A stretch of 11,602 bases of DNA, from positions 1-11,602 of the forward strand of contig WFOP01000268.1 of assembly GCA_015487985.1 (NCBI GenBank), in the 5' to 3' direction. The stretch comes from Hyphomicrobiales bacterium (GTDB lineage Bacteria > Pseudomonadota > Alphaproteobacteria > Rhizobiales > Devosiaceae). The number at the start of each line of letters is the position of its first letter. Within the stretch, counting starts at the first letter, position 1. The notes beneath the pieces are model-generated. The model saw only the letters and a program-made list of their open reading frames with translations, had not been told where the DNA came from and did no database searches. Both the position numbers and the translations under genes were made by a program. Of this stretch, positions 1-5,907 are shown one piece after another.

Positions 1-1115
1 AGGCCGATTGATGTTCCAACGATCAGAAAAATGCGCATGATTGCGCCACGGGTTGCCCCCATGGTGCGCAAAATGGCAATATCCGCCGCCTTGTCTTTTA
101 CCAGCATGACAAGGGAGGAAATTATATTAAACGCGGCAACGATAACAATCATCGACAGGATGACAAACATTACTATCCGCTCCACCTGAAGGGCGGAAAA
201 AAAGGTGGCGTTTCGCTGTTGCCAATCGGTTAGAACCATCGGGCGTTCGATCGCCTGATATAATCGCTCACGCATTTCAGCGGTGTTGTCGGGGTCCTCG
301 ATAAATACCTCAAAGGCCGATGCGCGATATACCCGTTCATAGGCGGCGTCAATCATTTCGTCACTTGCATCAAGCGGCAATGGCTCAACCCCGGGGCGCA
401 GGACATCTTCAAACAGCTTGAAATATTTTTGAGCCGGCTCCAGCGGCATATAGACATAAAAGCTGTCAAATTCGACCATGCCCAGATTAAATATCACATT
501 CACCGGATAGGCGCGGATTTGGGGCGTGGTACCAAAGGGGGTTTTTGAGCCATTCGGGTTGACCAGGGTCACGCTGTCACCAATGGAAACGCCAAGTTGT
601 TGCGCCAGACGCACCCCGATGGCCAGTCCGTTGCTCTCATCCCATTGGTCCCAGCCGCCCAGATGTTCCCCTTCAGCCAGCGCCGGCAATTTGGAGATAG
701 TGGCAAAGTCCATGCCCCGCACACGCACACCGGTGGACTGGTTGGTGCCGGTGGCAAGCGCCTGTCCTTCAGCAAACGCAATCGCTGTGACCACGCCGTC
801 CACTTCTTCGATTTTGACCATTAGCTCGTCGTAATCAGTAAATTCAGATTCGATGGGAAATCCGGTGAAATGGCCATTCAGTCCTAATATTTTGGTTAAA
901 AGTTCGGCGCGAAAGCCATTCATTACCGACATCACAACAATCAGAGTTGCAACACCAATCGCAACCCCGGTCAAAGTAAGGCCGGCGATAACGGAAATAA
1001 ATGTGTCTTTGCGCTTTGAACGCAGATAGCGGCCGGCAATCATCCACTCAAAGCGGGAGAATGGGCCGGTACCTTTTGCGGAGCGGCTGTTTTTCGGGGG
1101 AGCGGCTTTTGTCAA
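1..1115 (-). CDS. lolC: LolC/LolE-family lipoprotein-releasing ABC transporter permease (3' end outside window)
   Basis: Inner-membrane permease of the Lol system, which with the ATPase LolD extracts outer-membrane lipoproteins from the inner membrane and passes them to LolA. I translated the open frame from the minus strand: 371 codons with no stop before the window edge. An N-terminal [11 protein letters not shown] segment leads into a membrane helix (about residues 39-62, ending VMSVMNGF). A periplasmic domain follows (about 65-310). The FtsX-type membrane domain then begins with [19 protein letters not shown], a helix, and [20 protein letters not shown]. Family members run about 400-430 residues, so the last helices are missing. 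The start is TTG at 1115-1113: an in-frame TGA lies two codons upstream, and the next ATG would remove conserved N-terminal residues. The TTG overlaps the proS TGA (TTGA), suggesting translational coupling, with GGCGGA seven bases upstream as a modest ribosome site. LolC versus LolE cannot be settled from sequence; lolD would be expected next. Confidence 0.93.
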   Translation of the reverse strand, partial: MTKAAPPKNSRSAKGTGPFSRFEWMIAGRYLRSKRKDTFISVIAGLTLTGVAIGVATLIVVMSVMNGFRAELLTKILGLNGHFTGFPIESEFTDYDELMVKIEEVDGVVTAIAFAEGQALATGTNQSTGVRVRGMDFATISKLPALAEGEHLGGWDQWDESNGLAIGVRLAQQLGVSIGDSVTLVNPNGSKTPFGTTPQIRAYPVNVIFNLGMVEFDSFYVYMPLEPAQKYFKLFEDVLRPGVEPLPLDASDEMIDAAYERVYRASAFEVFIEDPDNTAEMRERLYQAIERPMVLTDWQQRNATFFSALQVERIVMFVILSMIVIVAAFNIISSLVMLVKDKAADIAILRTMGATRGAIMRIFLIVGTSIG

Positions 1116-2461
1116 ATGTCAGTCCGCCGCGCTGGTTCGATCCGGCTTTGCAGAAATGCCACTGCATCTTGAATGGGCATGGTCTGGCGCTCACCGGTTT
1201 TACGATCCTTGATTTCGGCCTCCCCGGATTTTGCGCCGCGCGGCCCAATAATGAGTTGAAAGGGAATGCCGATCAGGTCAGCAGTAGCAAACTTGGCCCC
1301 TGCCCCCTCTTTAGTGTCATCATAAAGCACATCCAGCCCGGCGGCCTGAAGTTGTGCATAAAGTGTGTCGCACATGCCGGTGCATGTTTCATCCGCCGCC
1401 TTCAGGTTAAGCAACACGACCTCAAAGGGGGCAACGCTCACCGGCCAGATAATGCCATCTTCGTCGTGGAACGCTTCAATGATTGCGGGAACAAGGCGGG
1501 TAAGCCCGATGCCGTAGGAACCGGAATGTACCGGCACATCCCTGCCGTCGGGGCCGGTCACGGTTGCCTTCATGATTTCTGAATATTTAGTACCAAAATA
1601 AAAAATCTGCCCCACTTCAATACCGCGGGCAGCGATGCGCTTTTCTTGAGGCACATCGCGCTCAAACTCATCCATGTCGATCATATCTTCGGTCGCGGCG
1701 TAAAGCGAAGTCCAGTCATCAATGATGGGGGTCAGATCGCCAATAAAATCGGTGTCGCGAGGCGGAATGGCTTTATCCAGAATATCGCGATGGCAAAAAA
1801 CGGCACTTTCCCCGGTTTCGGCCAGCACAATAAATTCATGGGAAAGTTCGCCGCCAATCGGGCCGGTTTCCGCCTTCATTGGAATGGCGGTCAATCCCAT
1901 ACGGTAATAGGTACGCAGATAGGCAACAAACATGCGATAATAGGAACGCTCGGCCTGTTCTTTATCCACGTCAAAGGAATAGCCGTCTTTCATCAAAAAT
2001 TCGCGTGAGCGCATGGTGCCAAAACGGGGACGGATTTCGTCGCGGAATTTCCACTGAATATGATATAAATTGAGTGGCAATTCCTTGTAGGAGCGAACGT
2101 AGGAGCGGAAAATATCCGTGATCATTTCTTCGTTGGTGGGGCCAAACAGCATATCCCGGTCATGCCGGTCGCTCATTCTGAGCATTTCCTTGCCATAGGC
2201 GTCGTAGCGTCCGCTTTCGCGCCACAGATCGGCAGGTTGCAATGTGGGCATCAACATTTCAATGGCCCCGGCGCGCGCCTGTTCCTGCTCAATGATGGTT
2301 TGAATTTTGCGCATCACTTTATAGCCCAGCGGCAACCATGAATACAGTCCTGCGGCCTGCTGACGGATCATGCCGGCGCGCAGCATCAGGCGGTGGGATA
2401 CAATCTCCGCCTCTTTTGGCTCTTCTTTTAACACAGGCAGAAAATAGTTGGACTTACGCAT
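1112..2461 (-). CDS. proS: Prolyl-tRNA synthetase, short alphaproteobacterial type without INS editing domain
   Basis: Cytoplasmic class II aminoacyl-tRNA synthetase that charges tRNA-Pro with proline. The 449 residues show a motif 1 region (about 30-75), GPTNEEMI (108-114), motif 2 with [10 protein letters not shown] (139-148) followed by [20 protein letters not shown] (203-210), and motif 3 [16 protein letters not shown] (314-329). An anticodon-binding domain follows from about 345. E. coli ProRS is about 570 residues and carries a roughly 180-residue INS editing domain between motifs 2 and 3. Here that stretch is about 150 residues in all, so INS is absent. In alphaproteobacteria this short form is normal, and Ala-tRNA-Pro is cleared by a free-standing ProXp-ala, which would lie elsewhere. 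The ATG at 2461 has GGAG 11 bases upstream. The gene is set off by a 710-base gap from the upstream unit, so it probably has its own promoter, and its stop overlaps the lolC start. Confidence 0.98.
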   Translation of the reverse strand: MRKSNYFLPVLKEEPKEAEIVSHRLMLRAGMIRQQAAGLYSWLPLGYKVMRKIQTIIEQEQARAGAIEMLMPTLQPADLWRESGRYDAYGKEMLRMSDRHDRDMLFGPTNEEMITDIFRSYVRSYKELPLNLYHIQWKFRDEIRPRFGTMRSREFLMKDGYSFDVDKEQAERSYYRMFVAYLRTYYRMGLTAIPMKAETGPIGGELSHEFIVLAETGESAVFCHRDILDKAIPPRDTDFIGDLTPIIDDWTSLYAATEDMIDMDEFERDVPQEKRIAARGIEVGQIFYFGTKYSEIMKATVTGPDGRDVPVHSGSYGIGLTRLVPAIIEAFHDEDGIIWPVSVAPFEVVLLNLKAADETCTGMCDTLYAQLQAAGLDVLYDDTKEGAGAKFATADLIGIPFQLIIGPRGAKSGEAEIKDRKTGERQTMPIQDAVAFLQSRIEPARRTDI

Positions 2462-2501
2462 TGATCTGTTGGCTCCGACTCACGGGGATGATATTTTTGT
2501 C

Positions 2502-2540
2502 ATGTTAGAGCCTAGCATGTTTTGAACAAATCAAAACATG
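2502..2540 (-). promoter_or_regulatory. Perfect 10-bp dyad upstream of proS, candidate operator or promoter region
   Basis: CATGTTTTGA (2516-2525) and TCAAAACATG (2531-2540) form a perfect inverted repeat around a 5-base centre, 55-79 bases upstream of the proS ATG. On the minus strand a loose promoter can be drawn across it: -35 TTTGTT (2530-2525), a 17-base spacer and -10 TAACAT (2507-2502). That would put the dyad over the -35 and part of the spacer, a common place for a repressor site. The TTGA-N5-TCAA core has the wrong spacing for an FNR box (N6). No T-run follows on either strand, so it is not an intrinsic terminator. The dyad is certain; its function and the promoter hexamers are inference. 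Confidence 0.4.
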
Positions 2541-2722
2541 GCAGGCTTCAGGTCTTTGATTTTGGCGCTTGCAAAGCGAAAAACCGTTTGTATTTTTTTG
2601 CAGGCGCTTGGTTAATTTGCCGATTCCTTGTGTTGCAATGAGGGTTTAATCAAAAAAGACCAAAAGGCAATGCTTTCCTGGGATCGTGTTCAGGTCACCG
2701 GCATGCGCCGGGCTTCGATGAT

Positions 2723-2794
2723 ACAAGCCCGCCGGCGCGAGGCAAAACAAGCCCGCCGGCGCGAGGCAAAACAAGCCCGCCGGCGCGAGGCAAA
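2723..2794. repeat. Three perfect tandem copies of a 24-bp GC-rich unit
   Basis: The units lie at 2723-2746, 2747-2770 and 2771-2794 and are identical. A fourth copy breaks off after ACAA (2795-2798). Each unit begins ACAAGCCCGCCGGCGCGAGG and ends CAAA, and contains the 8-bp palindrome CGCCGGCG. Because 24 is a multiple of three, any reading frame stays open across the array. That explains an Arg-rich 8-residue repeat (QARRREAK) on the plus strand and LVLPRAGG on the minus strand, neither of which looks like a real protein. Such an array is likely to vary in copy number between strains. It does not have the spacer structure of a CRISPR array. Confidence 0.95.
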
Positions 2795-2810
2795 ACAAAC
2801 CCCCTGTTGT

Positions 2811-2837
2811 AAATAAAATCCACCTCGTGCCGAGGTG
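2811..2837 (-). terminator. Candidate minus-strand intrinsic terminator between the DUF1467 gene and proS
   Basis: CACCTCG (2821-2827), loop TGC and CGAGGTG (2831-2837) form a perfect 7-bp stem. Read on the minus strand it is followed at once by GATTTTATTT, a broken T tract. This would stop transcripts running out of the rnj-DUF1467 unit before proS. The short stem and interrupted T tract make it moderate at best. It is not a terminator in the plus direction. Confidence 0.4.
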
Positions 2838-2924
2838 CGCGCAGGTTTATCATCAACGTGCTTTTGGGGTCATGTTTTATGGGCACGCAAAGCGGCCAAA
2901 AGAAAAACCTTGAAATTTAAAGAA

Positions 2925-2970
2925 TTGAAGTGACACCCGCTGCGCTTATTGTTACTAGTTTTTGCATAAT
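2925..2970 (+). promoter_or_regulatory. Possible promoter of the plus-strand small RNA
   Basis: CATAAT at 2965-2970 matches five of six bases of the -10 consensus. It ends seven bases before G2978, the first base of the RNA's closing stem, which is where a transcript would be expected to begin. No good -35 lies 16-18 bases upstream of it (the 17-base position reads GCGCTT). A second choice is TTGAAG (2925-2930) with TATTGT (2947-2952) at a 16-base spacing, which would start the RNA near 2959. Both are weak on sequence alone; the location is supported mainly by the structured RNA and terminator downstream. Confidence 0.3.
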
Positions 2971-2976
2971 AACCTA

Positions 2977-3119
2977 GGCGACAGGATGGCGGTTCAAGCT
3001 GTACTGATCGTTGAACGCTGACACTAGTCTGGGGAGGAACGTTGTAACGCTAAATGTGATATTTTGCATTACAACGAGTTGTCGCGAAACTTTATCAGGG
3101 CCATTGGCCCTGTTTTTTT
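2977..3119 (+). ncRNA. Candidate structured small RNA with its own terminator, family not recognised
   Basis: A run of about 140 bases folds into a consistent nested structure ending in a strong plus-strand terminator. GCGACAG (2978-2984) pairs with TTGTCGC (3079-3085) as a closing stem with one G-U pair. Inside it, GTTCAA (2992-2997) pairs with TTGAAC (3011-3016). CGTTGTAA (3040-3047) pairs with TTACAACG (3069-3076), a hairpin that continues past single mismatches through GC/GC and AAAT/ATTT to a GTGAT loop. The junction leaves a purine-rich stretch, GGGGAGGA (3031-3038), unpaired. No plus-strand gene lies downstream, so this is not a leader or riboswitch; a free-standing trans-acting sRNA is the simplest reading. 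The likely ATG and TTG starts after the purine-rich stretch meet stops at once. The 5' end is uncertain. It matches neither SRP RNA, tmRNA, RNase P RNA nor tRNA as I know them. Confidence 0.62.
3096..3119 (+). terminator. Strong plus-strand intrinsic terminator
   Basis: CAGGGCC (3096-3102), loop ATT and GGCCCTG (3106-3112) make a perfect GC-rich 7-bp stem, followed directly by seven T's (3113-3119). This is a textbook Rho-independent terminator. It works only in the plus direction, since the minus strand has no T tract after the stem. As every protein gene here is on the minus strand, it implies a plus-strand transcript ending at this point. Confidence 0.9.
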
Positions 3120-3138
3120 GTCATAAATTCGACTGAGC

Positions 3139-3166
3139 AAAGATCGTTTGTGGCCAACGCACAAAC
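3139..3166 (-). terminator. Hairpin just after the DUF1467 stop, possible weak terminator
   Basis: GTTTGTG (3146-3152) and CACAAAC (3160-3166) form a perfect 7-bp stem around a 7-base loop, five bases past the DUF1467 stop codon. Read on the minus strand it is followed by GATCTTTG, a poor T tract. It may act as a 3'-end stabilising hairpin or a weak terminator of the upstream unit, with the hairpin at 2811-2837 as a backstop. Confidence 0.35.
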
Positions 3167-3171
3167 CCACC

Positions 3172-3420
3172 TTAGCGCCAGTATTCCTGCAATATCGGGT
3201 TGGACATGGCCCATAACAGCAAGACCACCACCACCAGCGACAACAGGGTTGTGATGAGAATTTTTTTGCCGATATTTGCCCGCCATGGCGCGCCCGGCTC
3301 GTTGCCGGGTTCCACACCCTCCCCCTGTTCGGCGTGGGATCTGATACCAAAGGGCAAAACCAGAAACAAACACAGCCACCAGGTGACAAAATAAACAGCT
3401 ATTATTGAACCAATGGGCAT
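3172..3420 (-). CDS. DUF1467 family small inner-membrane protein
   Basis: An 82-residue protein matching the DUF1467 family, which is found mainly in alphaproteobacteria and has no known function. The recognisable pattern is an N-terminal AVYFVTWWLCLFLVLPFGIR, a charged loop with GNEPGAPW (about 39-46), and IGKKILITT leading into a second helix. There are two predicted membrane helices, about residues 5-25 and 53-72, separated by an acidic loop of about 25 residues. The length is usual for the family. The ATG lies nine bases after the rnj stop, with AGGT seven bases upstream overlapping that stop, so it is almost certainly co-transcribed with rnj. In many Hyphomicrobiales an mce gene lies between rnj and this one; here it does not. 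Confidence 0.9.
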   Translation of the reverse strand: MPIGSIIAVYFVTWWLCLFLVLPFGIRSHAEQGEGVEPGNEPGAPWRANIGKKILITTLLSLVVVVLLLWAMSNPILQEYWR

Positions 3421-3429
3421 TTTGCTGAC

Positions 3430-5097
3430 CTAAATTTGATGAAGAAAAATTTTCACGTTGGGTTTTCGTCCCCACCATGCATTGAGTTCGCCGCGTACGG
3501 CGCGGCGCAATGCTTCGCTCAGGCCTTCGGGGTTACGCCGAAGTCTTTTGGTCATTCCGGCAAAAACCCCGCGAACCGCCTGCGCCACCACATCGTGTGC
3601 AGATTCATTTTCCTCACTGAGATCGGGTAGCCCTTCGATGTGAATCTCCGGGCCCGCCCGCAGGTTGCCATCAGAACCAATGCACAGGGATACAATTGCT
3701 ATTCCGGCAAAGGCCAGCCGTTTGCGCTCCCTCACCCCGGATTGTTGGGGGGTGCACAAAATATCAGCATCAAGATAAAGTTCACCAGCGGGCACCTCGC
3801 TGCGAGACAGGGCGGGATCCGGCATCAGGCGCACCATGTCACCATTGCGCATTTCAAGAACGTTCTTGATGCCCTCTTCCTTTGCCAACCTGGCATGGGC
3901 GGCAAGATGGGCCGCCTCCCCGTGAACCGGCACCAGCACATCAGGTTTCACCCAATCATAAAGTTCACGCAATTCATCCCGACGCGGGTGCCCTGTTACA
4001 TGCACCAACTCATCCTTGTTGGTGATGACCTCCACACCCATGTCAATCAATCGATTCTGGATCGCGTTGACTTCGCGTTCATTACCCGGAATGGCCCAGG
4101 AAGAGAATATCATTCTGTCCCCTCGATCAAGAGAGATGGCGGGATGGGAATCGTTGGAGATACGGGCAATGGCGGCCCGTGGCTCGCCCTGGGAACCGGT
4201 GCACAAAAGCACAACTTTTTTGCGCGGCAGATGCCGAAAAGAATCATGGTCCAGAAACGGTTCAATACCATCCAAAAGACCCAACTCGCGGCCAATCGTT
4301 GCAATTCTGTGCATTGAGCGCCCGGACAACACAACTTGCCGCCCCGCTTTCTGCGCCGCACGCGCCACCGAGACCATACGACCAAGATTTGAGGCAAAAC
4401 TGGTCACGACAACCCGCTGCGGAGCCTCTGCTATCAGGCGTTCAAGGTTCACAGCAATTTCGCGCTCGGTGGGGCTTTTCCCGCTTTTCAGGGCGTTGGT
4501 ACTATCACAGATCAGGGCCAGCGGGCCGGCTTGTGCGCCAATTTCCTGAAATCTTCTGGCGTCGGTGGGGTCTCCTGAAACCGGGTTATCCTCCAGTTTC
4601 CAATCCCCTGTATGAATAACGCGCCCGATATCCGTTGTAATCAGAAGCGAACAGGATTCAGGAATCGAATGGGCCACGTTAATGGCCTCGATATTGAACG
4701 GGCCGATATCAAACGGCTCACCGGGTTTGAAAACCGTCAAATCAAGGCGCTCAACAATGCCTTCCATTGCCCGTTTGGCATTGAGCATGGCAGCAGCAAA
4801 CCGGGTGGCAAAAACAGGCTTTTCAAAAGCAGGCCAAAGGTCCAGCACAGCGCCATAATGGTCTTCATGGGCGTGAGTCAGGACCAGCCCGACAACCTCA
4901 TTTTCCTCTTCTTCCAGAAAAGCGGGATCCGCCATTATCAGATCAATGCCGGGGTGATCGGGGCCGCCAAAGGAGACACCACAATCCACAATCAACCATT
5001 TGCGGCTGGTTTCAGGGCCAAAACCGTAGGCAGCCATGTTCATGCCAATTTCGCCTACGCCCCCCAGGGGCAGAAATACCAGTTCATTATTGCTCAT
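3430..5097 (-). CDS. rnj: Ribonuclease J
   Basis: Metallo-beta-lactamase/beta-CASP ribonuclease with 5'-3' exonuclease and endonuclease activity, used in rRNA maturation and mRNA decay. In alphaproteobacteria it works alongside RNase E. The 555 residues are the family's usual length. Zinc-site motifs are all present: THAHEDH (74-80), H143 in NVAHSIPES, and HTGDWK with D165. The beta-CASP domain shows DSTNA (198-202), TSFASNLGR and SGRSMHR (258-264). VTGHPRRDE (367-375) and PVHGE (390-394) complete the catalytic core, followed by the C-terminal domain. The start at MSNNELVFLPLGGVGEIGMN matches the family. The ribosome site is poor: nothing better than TTGAGC precedes the ATG. It lies 43 bases after birA, with no promoter or terminator seen, and no coaX gene separates the two. 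Confidence 0.98.
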   Translation of the reverse strand: MSNNELVFLPLGGVGEIGMNMAAYGFGPETSRKWLIVDCGVSFGGPDHPGIDLIMADPAFLEEEENEVVGLVLTHAHEDHYGAVLDLWPAFEKPVFATRFAAAMLNAKRAMEGIVERLDLTVFKPGEPFDIGPFNIEAINVAHSIPESCSLLITTDIGRVIHTGDWKLEDNPVSGDPTDARRFQEIGAQAGPLALICDSTNALKSGKSPTEREIAVNLERLIAEAPQRVVVTSFASNLGRMVSVARAAQKAGRQVVLSGRSMHRIATIGRELGLLDGIEPFLDHDSFRHLPRKKVVLLCTGSQGEPRAAIARISNDSHPAISLDRGDRMIFSSWAIPGNEREVNAIQNRLIDMGVEVITNKDELVHVTGHPRRDELRELYDWVKPDVLVPVHGEAAHLAAHARLAKEEGIKNVLEMRNGDMVRLMPDPALSRSEVPAGELYLDADILCTPQQSGVRERKRLAFAGIAIVSLCIGSDGNLRAGPEIHIEGLPDLSEENESAHDVVAQAVRGVFAGMTKRLRRNPEGLSEALRRAVRGELNAWWGRKPNVKIFLHQI

Positions 5098-5140
5098 TCA
5101 AAAGCTCAATCTTTTGTTAAATCAGGCAAGCGCGCCACAC

Positions 5141-5905
5141 TTAAAATGTAACATCGCCTGCGGTAATAATTTCTTTTTGGCCATTCGCCAAGATAATTGT
5201 CAAACGTCCCTCTTCATCAATGGAACTGAAGGTGCCGCTTACACTGTCATTTATTCGTTGAACGATAATAGGTTCGCCGAATCCCGAAGCCAATTGCCGC
5301 CACAAATCTAAAATTGCATGTCGGTCCCTGTCGTAGTCCCAAAGGGAAAAAACCTCCACCCAATTTTTGGTGAGTTTGTTGAATACATGCGCTGGGGTCA
5401 GGCTTTTGTCATATTGCTGCATATAGGCCGCCTCATAGGGCAAATCGGTGGGGGCATTTGAAACATTTATCCCCATGCCAACAACAACCGCGCGCTTTTT
5501 GTTGGCCAGGGGCGTTGCTTCCAGCAAAATCCCCGCCAGTTTGGCTTTGCCCAGCAACACATCATTGGGCCATTTCAGGGATATTTGTCCGGTCTGGGCG
5601 GGCAACAAATCACTGATCGTACGCGCCACCGCGATGGCGGCGACAAATCCAAGCAAATGGATGGCATTGATTTCACCGGGTAAAGTCAGCGCAATTGAAG
5701 CTGCAAGATTTCCCGGCTTTGTCTGCCAGGTTCGTCCACGACGGCCCCGGCCCGCCGTTTGCTCACCGGCAACAACCCAAAAATTTCCAACCTGAGTTTC
5801 ACGCACAACATTGCCTGCGAGTTGGTTTGTTGAACCAACCCTTTGGTGATATTCAAGCGTGTGTCCCGCAGACTGTGCTAACGGGCTAAGTTGAAAATCA
5901 TCCAC
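5141..5905 (-). CDS. birA: Biotin--[acetyl-CoA-carboxylase] ligase, group I (no DNA-binding domain)
   Basis: Activates biotin as biotinyl-AMP and attaches it to a lysine of biotin carboxyl carrier proteins such as AccB. The 254 residues contain GSTN (24-27), the biotin/ATP-binding loop GEQTAGRGRRGRTW (47-60, GRGRRG at 52-57), KWPNDVLL (111-118), the conserved lysine in KLAGILLE (K122 region), VGMGINVS (142-149) and a small C-terminal SH3-like domain ending NGQKEIITAGDVTF. The N-terminal winged-helix domain of E. coli BirA is absent, so this is an enzyme only and not the bio repressor. The start is GTG (5905-5903), two bases after the nuoN TAG, implying translation coupled to nuoN. Linkage of the ligase gene to the end of the nuo operon is common in alphaproteobacteria. 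Confidence 0.96.
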   Translation of the reverse strand: MDDFQLSPLAQSAGHTLEYHQRVGSTNQLAGNVVRETQVGNFWVVAGEQTAGRGRRGRTWQTKPGNLAASIALTLPGEINAIHLLGFVAAIAVARTISDLLPAQTGQISLKWPNDVLLGKAKLAGILLEATPLANKKRAVVVGMGINVSNAPTDLPYEAAYMQQYDKSLTPAHVFNKLTKNWVEVFSLWDYDRDRHAILDLWRQLASGFGEPIIVQRINDSVSGTFSSIDEEGRLTIILANGQKEIITAGDVTF

Positions 5906-5907
5906 TG

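Larger units (their letters stand above)
2462..3171. other. 710-base intergenic region between the DUF1467 gene and proS
   Basis: This is the only long non-coding stretch in the window. Reading from low to high coordinates it holds: a 10-bp dyad next to proS (2516-2540); a small hairpin CGCTT-GCA-AAGCG (2566-2578); a hairpin CCGGC-ATGC-GCCGG (2698-2711); three tandem 24-bp repeats (2723-2794); a hairpin with a T-rich tail on the minus strand (2811-2837); a structured plus-strand RNA with terminator (about 2977-3119); and a hairpin just past the DUF1467 stop (3146-3166). The two overlapping reading frames across the repeats look like chance. I see no tRNA, no insertion sequence and no credible protein gene. 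Confidence 0.8.

Noticed and set aside
1001..1582. Plus-strand 193-codon ORF over the proS-lolC junction
   Set aside because: Antisense to two well-supported genes, with no recognisable protein features.
2516..2540. FNR/CRP-type binding site
   Set aside because: The half-sites TTGA and TCAA are separated by five bases, while the FNR consensus needs six; the dyad extends beyond either consensus in a different way.
2723..2794. CRISPR array
   Set aside because: Copies are directly adjacent with no unique spacers, and there are no cas genes.
2628..2816. Plus-strand 62-codon ORF with an Arg-rich 8-residue repeat
   Set aside because: Its openness comes from the 24-bp tandem repeat. There is no ribosome site of note, no recognisable family, and the mirror frame on the other strand is equally open.
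2695..2886. Minus-strand 63-codon ORF with LVLPRAGG repeats
   Set aside because: Same cause: repeat unit of 24 bases keeps the frame open. It also crosses the candidate terminator hairpin and resembles no protein family I know.
2991..3016. tRNA or tRNA-like fragment, because of GGTTCAAGC resembling a T arm
   Set aside because: No acceptor, D or anticodon arm can be assembled around it; the element pairs instead with TTGAAC downstream.
2462..3171. Minus-strand riboswitch or T-box leader of proS
   Set aside because: The strong terminator has its T tract on the plus strand. No T-box motif is visible, and T-boxes are not expected in alphaproteobacteria.
3640..4317. Long plus-strand ORF (225 codons) inside rnj
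   Set aside because: It lies wholly antisense to the clearly real RNase J gene, and its translation shows no domain, only low-complexity shadow composition.
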